Shown here: piece by piece, positions 1-6,355 of the stretch
Layout: each line of letters opens with the position of its first letter
Position numbering within the stretch: position 1 is the first letter of the stretch
Assembly: GCA_001800185.1 (NCBI GenBank)
Contig: MGUX01000050.1
Location: forward strand, 1 to 7,220
Origin: Elusimicrobia bacterium RIFCSPLOWO2_12_FULL_59_9
Lineage (GTDB): Bacteria; Elusimicrobiota; Elusimicrobia; O2-12-FULL-59-9
Reading direction: 5' to 3'
DNA: 7,220 nucleotides
Notes under the pieces: generated by a model
The model's input: the letters and a program-made list of their open reading frames with translations, nothing else
The model's database searches: none
What the model was told of the DNA's origin: nothing
Position numbers and translations under genes: made by a program

Positions 1-144
1 AGAGACTATACGCCAGGCCCCGGCGAAAGCCGGGTGAAGATATAGTCCGAACTGCATGGCAACATGCAGAGTCCGGCGGAAACGTCCGGGCCGCCCGAAA
101 GGGTTAGTACCGGAGGCTGTAGGCGTCCGGGAAGCAACAGAGTG
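1..144 (+). ncRNA. 3' part of a group I intron interrupting the 23S rRNA gene (partial)
   Basis: A self-splicing ribozyme segment; its 5' part lies outside the window. Seen directly: P7 formed by GACTATA (4-10) with TATAGTC (41-47), 7 perfect pairs; the group I S element AAGATATAGTCC (37-48); P8 as CCCGGC/GCCGGG (19-24/29-34) closed by GAAA; a P9-type hairpin of 7 pairs (52-58/63-69) closed by GCAA; a hairpin at 71-91 closed by GAAA with a bulged T85; CCC-GAAA-GGG at 94-103; and a weaker stem 110-114/126-130. The order P7, P8, P7', P9 is that of group I catalytic cores. The stretch also replaces 23S sequence that should precede window base 146. The terminal G is most likely G144, but this boundary is uncertain by several bases. 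No endonuclease ORF is visible in the part present; one could lie upstream. Subgroup cannot be assigned from this half. Confidence 0.85.
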
Positions 145-453
145 ACGGTCTCTATCTACTATGCGCGTAGGAAACTTGAGAGGATCTGACCATAGTACGA
201 GAGGACCTGGTTGGACGAACCTCCCGTGTCCCAGTTGTCCTGCCAAGGGCAGCGCTGGTTAGCGGTGTTCGGATGGGATAAACGCTGAAAGCATCTAAGC
301 GTGAAACCCACCTCAAGATTAGGTTTCCCCTCTAAGATGGGCAACCATCGAAGACTAAAGGCCACGAGAAGACTACTCGTTTGATAGGCTGGACGTGTAA
401 GCGCCGTAAGGTGTTGAGCGAACCAGTACTAATCGGCCGTGAGGCTTGACCAT
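145..453 (+). rRNA. rrl: 23S ribosomal RNA, 3'-terminal exon (end of domain V and domain VI)
   Basis: Large-subunit ribosomal RNA, last part of the gene. CGGTCTCTATCT from 146 matches E. coli 2606 onward, and the sarcin-ricin loop AGTACGAGAGGACC lies at 194-207, exactly where an ungapped offset of 2460 predicts it (A200 = A2660, G201 = G2661). Further conserved blocks are GCTGAAAGCATCTAAGCGTG (284-303), TTGATAGGCTGGACGTGTAAG (about 381-401) and CCAGTACTAATCGGCCGTGAGG near the end. The 3' end near 453 is set by comparison with the E. coli terminus and is approximate. The 5' limit of this exon is the intron junction, best placed at 144/145. The sequence looks functional, with no obvious damage in the conserved loops. 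Confidence 0.95.
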
Positions 454-485
454 ATACTTCGATCAAAAAGAAGAAAAAAACTTGC

Positions 486-635
486 ATGATGGCCAAGGTG
501 GGCCAGTGGCAATTCCGACAGGGAAACACCCGATCCCATTCCGAACTCGGCAGTTAAGCCTGTCAGGGCTGATGGTACTGACACCCAATCCGGTGTTGGA
601 AGAGTAGGTCGCTGCTGGTCCTCCCTGGCCATCAT
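486..635 (+). other. Long inverted-repeat stem enclosing 5S rRNA, probable precursor-processing stem
   Basis: Pairing continues outward beyond 5S helix I: after a T499/T622 mismatch, GG 497-498 pairs with CC 623-624, then an A496/C625 mismatch, then ten perfect pairs ATGATGGCCA (486-495) with TGGCCATCAT (626-635). A double-stranded stem around 5S is the usual substrate for rRNA maturation by RNase III or RNase M5-type enzymes. It is not followed by a T run, so it does not look like an intrinsic terminator. The processing role is inferred from position and pairing. Confidence 0.6.
499..622 (+). rRNA. rrf: 5S ribosomal RNA
   Basis: 5S rRNA of the large subunit. The conserved loop segment CCCATTCCGAACTCGG (about 535-550), followed by AGTTAAGCC, GATGGTACTG and GAGTAGGTCGCTGC, is diagnostic. 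Helix I is GGGCCAG (500-506) with CTGGTCC (615-621), which includes one G-U pair. The resulting length of about 122 is normal. It lies about 45 bases after the 23S end, with no tRNA between them, in the usual 23S-5S order. The mature ends are inferred from helix I and are accurate only to a few bases, because pairing continues outward into a longer precursor stem. Confidence 0.95.
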
Positions 636-658
636 TCATGAAGGAAAAAGTCTGTTGA

Positions 659-1474
659 ATGCTCCGTTATCAGCGCTTTCGTCGTTTAATCGTCATCCTG
701 CCGCTTTTTTCCGGCGCTTTTTGGACCAAGGATGCGCGGGCTCAGGCATTGATGACCTCGGCGCGGCAAATGCCCGAGGGGTCGTCGAAGCTGATCGTCT
801 ATTACCAGGGCTCGGCGGGGCAGGACTTGAATTTCGCGCTCAACGGCTCCGGCAGCGCGGTGTCCAAAAGCACCTCGGTCGTGTACGCCAGCCAATCCGG
901 GGGCGACGTCAAGGGCGAGGGCGACGGCGGCGGCTTGTTTTTAAAATGGGTGATCCAGCCTTGGGAGCAAATTCAGTATTACGCGCTCGCGGGGGCCGGC
1001 AAGTACGCGCTGCATGTGCCTTCGGCCACCGTGACCAACACGCTCTCAGGCGAGCGCATCGGCTGGACTTATGGGGCGGGAATGAGAGCCGTCTTGCATC
1101 CCGACACCCCCGTGATGCCGGCCATTGCGCTGGATGCGGCCATGGCGCGCTCGCGCTATTTTTTCAGCCGTCTGACGCAGGGCTCTCTCGGGGGCAAAAG
1201 CATCGATCATCGTTTGGATCTTTATCAATACCAATTGGCTTTTGAGGCCAGCCATCGCTTTGCCGATTGGGAGCCTTACGGCGGGGTTCGCTGGCAAAGG
1301 ATTCAGACCCATCTGTCGGACTCCGCGGACGGCTCCGCCGCCGGCGGCATCGAGGACGGGGTGAGTCCATTTTTGGGCGTCCGCTACCAGTGGACTTCCA
1401 GGGAGAGCCTCGTGGCGGAGGCGGCCTTCGTTAAAGGAGTATCCTTCGGCTGCGGATTGGAGATTAAGTTCTAG
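659..1474 (+). CDS. Putative outer-membrane beta-barrel protein with signal peptide
   Basis: 271 residues, no family recognised by name. The N-terminus is a Sec signal peptide: basic RYQRFRR (3-9), hydrophobic core around LIVILPLFSGAFW (10-22), and likely cleavage after ARA (26-28) or AQA (28-30). The mature part has alternating polar/hydrophobic stretches with aromatic girdles, roughly at residues 44-50, 92-101, 104-112, 133-146, 154-165, 185-200, 204-217, 235-246, 249-258 and 261-271, and ends in Phe (GLEIKF), as recognised by the BAM complex. About eight to ten strands are possible, so a small outer-membrane barrel is the best reading; the count is by eye. The ATG start is chosen because the signal peptide begins there; AAGGA at 641-645 is a rather distant ribosome binding site (13 bases). 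It lies 36 bases after 5S and 10 before rplJ, an unusual position for an envelope gene. It contains one Cys (265). Ligand or pore role unknown. Confidence 0.75.
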   Translation: MLRYQRFRRLIVILPLFSGAFWTKDARAQALMTSARQMPEGSSKLIVYYQGSAGQDLNFALNGSGSAVSKSTSVVYASQSGGDVKGEGDGGGLFLKWVIQPWEQIQYYALAGAGKYALHVPSATVTNTLSGERIGWTYGAGMRAVLHPDTPVMPAIALDAAMARSRYFFSRLTQGSLGGKSIDHRLDLYQYQLAFEASHRFADWEPYGGVRWQRIQTHLSDSADGSAAGGIEDGVSPFLGVRYQWTSRESLVAEAAFVKGVSFGCGLEIKF

Positions 1475-1484
1475 GGTCAAAGCT

Positions 1485-2012
1485 ATGAAATTGACAAGAG
1501 CGGCAAAGAAGCAAAAATCATCCGGTTTGGCGGAAACCTTCAAGGACTCCTCGCATGTTTATTTCACCGGCTTTCAAGGGCTCAAGTTCCAGCATCTTCA
1601 GGATCTCCGCTTGAAGCTTAAGCCGTTTTCCTCGCGTTATCAGGTGGTTAAAAACAGCATCGCGCACCACGCTCTCAAAGAGGCGGGCATGGAGAACGCG
1701 AAAGTGAATTTGTTTGAAGGACCCGTGGCGTTGGTGTTCGGCCGCTCCAGCGACGCCGCCGGCGTGGCCAAGGTCCTCATCGAGTACGCCAAGCAGGAGC
1801 CGGCGCTGGTCCTCAAAGCTGGATTTTTGGAGGGGCGCTGGTTCGGTCCGGAGGAGGTCAGCCGCCTCTCAAAACTGGGCAGCCGGCAGGAATTGCTGGC
1901 GGAGCTGGCGGGATCGCTTTACTCTTGCGTGAGTCAAATCGCCGGGGTTTTGCAGGCTCCGATCCGCGATTTGGCGTCCGTTTTAACGGCCGTCAAGACG
2001 AATAAGAAATAA
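1485..2012 (+). CDS. rplJ: 50S ribosomal protein L10 (uL10)
   Basis: Stalk-base protein that binds 23S rRNA near L11 and anchors L7/L12 dimers, which recruit translational GTPases. It has 175 residues, the usual length. Family hallmarks seen: the N-terminal RNA-binding domain with VVKNSIA (54-60), GPVALVF (79-85), the GFLEG turn (113-117), and the C-terminal L7/L12-binding helix LAELAGSLYS and LQAPIRDLASVLTAV (about 138-170). A Lys-rich tail ends the protein. The ATG has a weak AGGG (1473-1476) eight bases upstream, overlapping the stop codon of the barrel gene. Only 10 bases precede it, so the L10-binding mRNA leader that autoregulates this operon in many bacteria cannot sit in its normal place; it would have to lie inside the upstream gene or be absent. 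rplL follows after 18 bases. Confidence 0.97.
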   Translation: MKLTRAAKKQKSSGLAETFKDSSHVYFTGFQGLKFQHLQDLRLKLKPFSSRYQVVKNSIAHHALKEAGMENAKVNLFEGPVALVFGRSSDAAGVAKVLIEYAKQEPALVLKAGFLEGRWFGPEEVSRLSKLGSRQELLAELAGSLYSCVSQIAGVLQAPIRDLASVLTAVKTNKK

Positions 2013-2030
2013 TTCGGAGATGGAGGGAAA

Positions 2031-2432
2031 ATGACTACCGGTACCTTGAACAAAGATCAAATCGTGGACGCCATTTCCAATTTAAGCGTCATGGAACTCG
2101 CGGATTTGGTTAAGTCCATTGAGGATAAATTCGGCGTGAAAGCCGCCGCCGTCGGGGTTGCGGTTCAGGCGCCCTCAGGGGCGGGCGGAGCCGCCGCCGC
2201 CGCCGCGCCGGCTGAAGAAAAAACGGAGTTTTCCGTCGTTTTGACTGCTGCGGGCGATAAAAAAATCCAGGTGATCAAAGTGGTGCGCGAGATCACCGGG
2301 CTGGGGCTTAAGGAAGCCAAAGATTTGGTGGAGGCCGCGCCCAAGTCCGTCAAAGACGGCGTGCCCAAGGCTCAAGCCGAAGATTGGAAGGCCAAGCTCA
2401 CCCAAGCGGGCGCGACAGTCGAGTTGAAATAA
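2031..2432 (+). CDS. rplL: 50S ribosomal protein L7/L12 (bL12)
   Basis: Acidic stalk protein, present as several dimers on L10, that contacts EF-Tu, EF-G and other GTPases. It has 133 residues, typical to slightly long. The N-terminal dimerisation domain spans about 1-37 ([19 protein letters not shown]); the flexible hinge about 38-62 is Ala/Gly/Pro rich ([14 protein letters not shown]), encoded partly by a run of GCC codons; the C-terminal factor-binding domain about 65-133 has the hallmark [20 protein letters not shown]. It ends GATVELK, as usual. A Trp at 119 is an uncommon choice at that position from memory of the family. The ATG follows GGAGGG (2022-2027) closely. The gene is second in the stalk pair and is followed by a 104-base spacer before rpoB. 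Confidence 0.97.
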   Translation: MTTGTLNKDQIVDAISNLSVMELADLVKSIEDKFGVKAAAVGVAVQAPSGAGGAAAAAAPAEEKTEFSVVLTAAGDKKIQVIKVVREITGLGLKEAKDLVEAAPKSVKDGVPKAQAEDWKAKLTQAGATVELK

Positions 2433-2536
2433 GCGGAACTCGGCGGTTCGATAAATGCCGGCGCCGGCGCCCGGAGGATTCGGGGGCCGTCGCCGAATCG
2501 CGCGGCGGCCGGACGCCGGAATACGGAGGAAACCCA
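2433..2536 (+). promoter_or_regulatory. GC-rich rplL-rpoB spacer with hairpin; possible attenuator or RNA-processing site
   Basis: This 104-base spacer contains a perfect 7-bp inverted repeat GATTCGG (2477-2483) and CCGAATC (2493-2499) with a 9-base loop, plus a 12-base palindrome GCCGGCGCCGGC (2457-2468). No T run follows either, so a complete intrinsic terminator is not supported. In E. coli the equivalent spacer holds a partial terminator and an RNase III site that set the ratio of stalk proteins to RNA polymerase; a similar role here is inferred from position only. Confidence 0.35.
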
Positions 2537-2539
2537 TTG
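2525..2539 (+). promoter_or_regulatory. Ribosome binding site and TTG start of rpoB
   Basis: GGAGGA (2525-2530) lies 6 bases before TTG (2537-2539), the ideal spacing. Translation from this TTG gives KQHNFAKIAQILKLPDLLEMQ, the normal RpoB N-terminus. The frame stays open upstream to an ATG at 2384 inside rplL, but those 51 extra residues are low-complexity Arg/Gly-rich and overlap rplL, so they are rejected. Confidence 0.8.
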
Positions 2540-5500
2540 AAACAGCATAATTTCGCGAAGATTGCGCAAATCCTGAAGTTGCCTGATTTATTGGAGATGC
2601 AGCAGCACTCCTTTACGAACTTTTTGCAGCGGGGAGTTTCTATCGGAGAGCGCAAGATACAAGGCCTGCAGGGCGTTTTCTTCGATGTTTTTCCTTTGGA
2701 AAACGTGGACGGCAGCATGGTTCTGGATTTCGTCCGCTATGAGGTTGGGGAGCCGCGGTACGCTTCAGTGGAGGACGCGCGCATTCATGACGGCACCTGG
2801 GCCGCCCCGCTCAAGGTCGTCTTAAGGCTTTCCTCCCGCCAGCCGAGCGGCAAACTTAAAGAAATCGTGGAGCAGGAGGTTGTTTTGTGCGATCTGCCCT
2901 TGATGACCGAAAACGCGTCGTTCATCATCAACGGCGCCGAGCGCGTCGTCGTCAGCCAATTGCATCGCTCGCCCGGAATCATTTTTGAGGAAGACGAAGA
3001 AAAGAAAATTTCCTCCTTGGGCAAGGCGCTTTATTTCGCCCGGATCATCCCTTACCGCGGCGCGTGGATAGAGTTTGAGTTTGATTTAAACAACGCTTTG
3101 TATGTCCGCGTCGACCGCAAGAAAAAATTCGCCGCGACCACCTTTTTAAGGGCTTGCGGCATCGAAACCGACGCGGAGCTGCTGAAGATTTTTTACCCCA
3201 TCGAGAAAGTCGACGTTTCCGAAGCCAACCAGGAAAACGTCCTGCGCCGCGTCGCGGCCGAGGACGTGGTGGACAAAGCCACGGGGGAAATTCTCCTGGA
3301 GGCCTGCCAGATGGTGACGCATGAGGCGTTTCGCCGGCTGCTTGAGAAAAAAACGGAATCGATTCGGGTTTTGGCGGGCAATCCGGATCAGGACGATCCC
3401 ACCATCCTTGAGACTTTAAGGCGCGACAATTTCAAGGGCGCCAAAGATTCGCAGCAGGAAATTTATAAAAAGCTCCGCGGTCAGGAGTTTTTGGTTCCGG
3501 GGCAGGCCGAGACGTATCTGGATAACCTGGTGTTTAAGAACCTCCGCAAGTACGACTTAAGCCGCGTCGGGCGCTACAAGATATTCAAGAAGCTCAAGGT
3601 CCTCCTGCAGAGGCTGGCGGACCGCGACGACGTGAAGTTCCCTCTCCCTTCCGACAAGCGGCGGACGCTGACGGTCGCGGATTTGATCGTCACGATGCAG
3701 CATGTGATCGCGCTCAACAACGGCGTCACCCGCTTGGAGCACAACGGGGAGCGCTGCGTGATCGAGACCGATGATATCGATCACCTGGGCAACCGCCGCG
3801 TCCGCGGCATCGGAGAGCTCCTGGAAAATCAGATCCGCGTGGGTTTGGCGCAGATTTCCCGCGTGGTGCGCGATAAGATGAGCGTCCAGGACAAGACCGG
3901 CTTGACGCCCAGGACTCTGCTCAATACGGCGCCCATCGTGGGCATCTTGAGAAAGTTTTTCGGGACGTCGCAGCTTTCGCAGTTCATGGACCAAATCAAC
4001 CCTCTGGCGGAGCTCACTCACAAGCGGCGGCTCTCCGCTCTGGGCCCCGGAGGCCTCAACCGGAAGCGCGCCGGCTTCGAGGTTCGAGACGTCCACTTCA
4101 CCCATTACGGGCGGATTTGCCCGATTGAAACCCCCGAGGGTCCCAACATCGGACTGATCACGTCGCTGGCTTCGTACGCGCAAGTCAACTCGCTCGGATT
4201 GATCGAGTCTCCCTACCGCCGCGTGGAAAAAGGGCGGGTATCCGATGAGGTCGTTTTTTTGACCGCGGACATGGAAAACGACGTCGTGGTGGCGCAGGCG
4301 AACGTCCCGTTGGAAAAATCCCGGTTCGCCGTGGACAACGTTTTGTGCCGCTACCGCGGCGATTTTCCGGTGGTGGAGCCCGCCAAGGTAGGCTACATGG
4401 ACATTTCCCCCATGCAGGTGGTGTCGGTTTCGGCCTCCCTGATACCGTTTTTGGAGCATGACGACGCCAACCGCGCCCTCATGGGCTCCAACATGCAGCG
4501 CCAGGCCGTTCCGCTGCTGGTGACCGAAGCTCCGATCGTCGGAACGGGGGTGGAGTCCGCGGTCGCAAGGGACTCGGGTTCGTCGCTGGTCGCCAAGCGC
4601 GCCGGCAAAGTCGTTTGCTCGACCGCGCGGTTCATCGCCGTGCAAAGCGACGAGGCGAAGGAGCCGGACGTCTATTGGCTTCGGAAGTACGACCGCTCCA
4701 ACCAGGACACCTGCGTCAACCAGCGCGCCATCGTCGCCCCGGGCCAAAGGGTCAAAGCCGGGGAAATCATCGCCGACGGCTCGGCCGTGGCCGAGGGTCA
4801 ATTGGCCCTGGGTAAAAACCTGCTGGTGGCCTTCATGCCTTGGGAGGGGTACAATTTTGAGGACGCCATTTTGGTTTCGGACAGGCTGGTCCGGGACGAC
4901 ACATTCACCTCCATCCATATCCAGGAACTTGAGGTGGAAGCCCGCGACACCAAACTGGGGGCCGAGGAAATCACCCGCGATATCCCCAACGTCGGCGCCG
5001 ACGCCCTTGAGCACCTGGATGAAAATGGGATCGTGGTCCCTTCGACCATCGTGCGCCCGGGAGATATTTTAGTCGGCAAAGTGGCCCCCAAAGGCGAGCA
5101 GCAGCTTTCGCCCGAAGAGAGGCTTTTGAAGGTGATTTTCGGCAAGAAAGCCGAAGACGTGCAGGACGCCTCCCTGAGAGTGCCGCCGGGAGTGACCGGC
5201 AAGGTGATCTCGACCCGCGTCTTCGTGCGGAGGGAAAAGCGTCCCAAGCCCCTGCAGCGCAAGCAGCTTCAAGCATTGGATTCCCGCTTGAAGCACGAGC
5301 TCAAAGAGTTCGCGGCGAAGAAAAAGGACGCCTTGGCGGAGCTGGACAAGACGCCGGGACGGCAATCCAAGGATGAGGCCCAGCGCGTCGAGTACTACTA
5401 CGCTTTGCTGGAAAAGAAGCTTCAGGACGAGGTGGCGCGCGAAAAGGAAAGCGTCAAGCACGGCGATGACCTTCCGGTTACGGTCAATAAAGTGGTCAAA

Positions 5501-6322
5501 GTTTTCCTGGCCTGCAAACGCCGGCTTCAGGTCGGCGACAAAGCGGCCGGGCGCCACGGCAACAAGGGCGTCATCGCCAAGATTCTTCCCGCGGAGGACA
5601 TGCCTTACCTTCCCGACGGGACGCCCGTGGACGTCGTGCTCTCCCCGCTGAGCGTTCCTTCCAGAATGAACGTGGGACAGCTTCTGGAGACCATGCTGGG
5701 CTGGGCGGGGCGCGTGCTTGACACGCAGATGATTTGTCCCGTCTTCGACAGCGCCAAAGAGTCCCAGATCATCGACAAAGTCCGGGAAGCCAAGGAGTCG
5801 TTGCGCAAAGCCGGGGTGCCGGAGCGCTACCTGCCGACCGACGACCTCAGGATCACGCTGTTCGACGGCCGGACGGGGCAGCCTTTTGAAGAGCCGGTGA
5901 CCATCGGCGTCATGTACCTCTTGAAGCTTATCCACTTGGTGGAGGATAAGATTCACGCCAGGTCCACGGGACAGTACTCCTTGATCACCCGGCAGCCGCT
6001 GGGCGGAAAGGCGCAGTTTGGAGGCCAGAGGTTCGGGGAAATGGAGGTCTGGGCCGTCGAAGGCTATGGAGCCGCGTACGCCCTTCAGGAATTTTTGACC
6101 GTCAAATCCGACGACGTGGTGGGGCGCACCAAGATGTATGAGTCCATCATCAAGGGCGAGCCCCCTCAAGAGCCCGGCATTCCGGAGTCCTTCAAGGTTT
6201 TGGTCAAGGAGCTGCAGGCTTTGGGATTGAACGTCGATTTGCTCCGCCTCAAGCCGGATGCCGGCAAGAATGGAGCGGCTTCAAAATCCAAAAAAGCGCC
6301 CCGCCAGGCTGCGGTGGCATGA
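2537..6322 (+). CDS. rpoB: DNA-directed RNA polymerase subunit beta
   Basis: Second-largest catalytic subunit of RNA polymerase; forms one pincer of the DNA cleft and part of the active site. From the TTG start it has 1261 residues, shorter than E. coli (1342). Seen in order: NGAERVVVSQLHRSPG (from 132); the rifampicin-pocket segment GTSQLSQFMDQINPLAELTH (from 476) continuing to KRRLSALGPGG; CPIETPEGPNIGLI; GYNFEDAILVSDR (771-783) with the E775-D776 pair matching E. coli E813-D814; VGDKAAGRHGNKG (999-1011) with K1002 and K1010 matching the active-site lysines K1065 and K1073; and the C-terminal clamp-contact motif GGKAQFGGQRFGEMEVW. A charged, probably coiled-coil insert of about 70 residues precedes the VGDK motif, as in other bacteria. 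The tail is Lys/Ala rich. All key catalytic residues are intact. rpoC follows after 33 bases. Confidence 0.98.
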   Translation: MKQHNFAKIAQILKLPDLLEMQQHSFTNFLQRGVSIGERKIQGLQGVFFDVFPLENVDGSMVLDFVRYEVGEPRYASVEDARIHDGTWAAPLKVVLRLSSRQPSGKLKEIVEQEVVLCDLPLMTENASFIINGAERVVVSQLHRSPGIIFEEDEEKKISSLGKALYFARIIPYRGAWIEFEFDLNNALYVRVDRKKKFAATTFLRACGIETDAELLKIFYPIEKVDVSEANQENVLRRVAAEDVVDKATGEILLEACQMVTHEAFRRLLEKKTESIRVLAGNPDQDDPTILETLRRDNFKGAKDSQQEIYKKLRGQEFLVPGQAETYLDNLVFKNLRKYDLSRVGRYKIFKKLKVLLQRLADRDDVKFPLPSDKRRTLTVADLIVTMQHVIALNNGVTRLEHNGERCVIETDDIDHLGNRRVRGIGELLENQIRVGLAQISRVVRDKMSVQDKTGLTPRTLLNTAPIVGILRKFFGTSQLSQFMDQINPLAELTHKRRLSALGPGGLNRKRAGFEVRDVHFTHYGRICPIETPEGPNIGLITSLASYAQVNSLGLIESPYRRVEKGRVSDEVVFLTADMENDVVVAQANVPLEKSRFAVDNVLCRYRGDFPVVEPAKVGYMDISPMQVVSVSASLIPFLEHDDANRALMGSNMQRQAVPLLVTEAPIVGTGVESAVARDSGSSLVAKRAGKVVCSTARFIAVQSDEAKEPDVYWLRKYDRSNQDTCVNQRAIVAPGQRVKAGEIIADGSAVAEGQLALGKNLLVAFMPWEGYNFEDAILVSDRLVRDDTFTSIHIQELEVEARDTKLGAEEITRDIPNVGADALEHLDENGIVVPSTIVRPGDILVGKVAPKGEQQLSPEERLLKVIFGKKAEDVQDASLRVPPGVTGKVISTRVFVRREKRPKPLQRKQLQALDSRLKHELKEFAAKKKDALAELDKTPGRQSKDEAQRVEYYYALLEKKLQDEVAREKESVKHGDDLPVTVNKVVKVFLACKRRLQVGDKAAGRHGNKGVIAKILPAEDMPYLPDGTPVDVVLSPLSVPSRMNVGQLLETMLGWAGRVLDTQMICPVFDSAKESQIIDKVREAKESLRKAGVPERYLPTDDLRITLFDGRTGQPFEEPVTIGVMYLLKLIHLVEDKIHARSTGQYSLITRQPLGGKAQFGGQRFGEMEVWAVEGYGAAYALQEFLTVKSDDVVGRTKMYESIIKGEPPQEPGIPESFKVLVKELQALGLNVDLLRLKPDAGKNGAASKSKKAPRQAAVA

Positions 6323-6355
6323 CATGAATTTGCGACATGCGTGGAGGGGGTGCTG

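Noticed and set aside
446..480. Possible promoter in the 23S-5S spacer starting TTGACC
   Set aside because: TTGACC is part of the 23S 3' end and no acceptable -10 element lies 16-18 bases downstream.
615..640. Intrinsic terminator after 5S
   Set aside because: The stem-forming strand is followed by TCATGAAGG rather than a T run; it is better explained as a processing stem.
638..658. Short frame MKEKVC from an ATG just after 5S
   Set aside because: Six codons only, with no ribosome binding site of its own; no support as a gene or leader peptide.
655..1245. Alternative + strand frame starting TTG at 655
   Set aside because: Its translation is Arg-rich and low in structure, whereas the overlapping frame from 659 gives a signal peptide and beta-barrel pattern.
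2384..2536. Upstream extension of the rpoB frame to an ATG inside rplL, giving 1312 residues
   Set aside because: The extra 51 residues are Arg/Gly-rich, overlap rplL by 49 bases and resemble no RpoB N-terminus; TTG at 2537 has a well-placed GGAGGA.
3557..5014. Long open frame of 485 codons on the - strand within rpoB
   Set aside because: It is a shadow of GC-rich rpoB codons; the translation is His/Asp/Gly/Arg-rich with no recognisable domain, and rpoB on the + strand is unmistakable. The same holds for the 366-codon - strand frame at 5069-6169.
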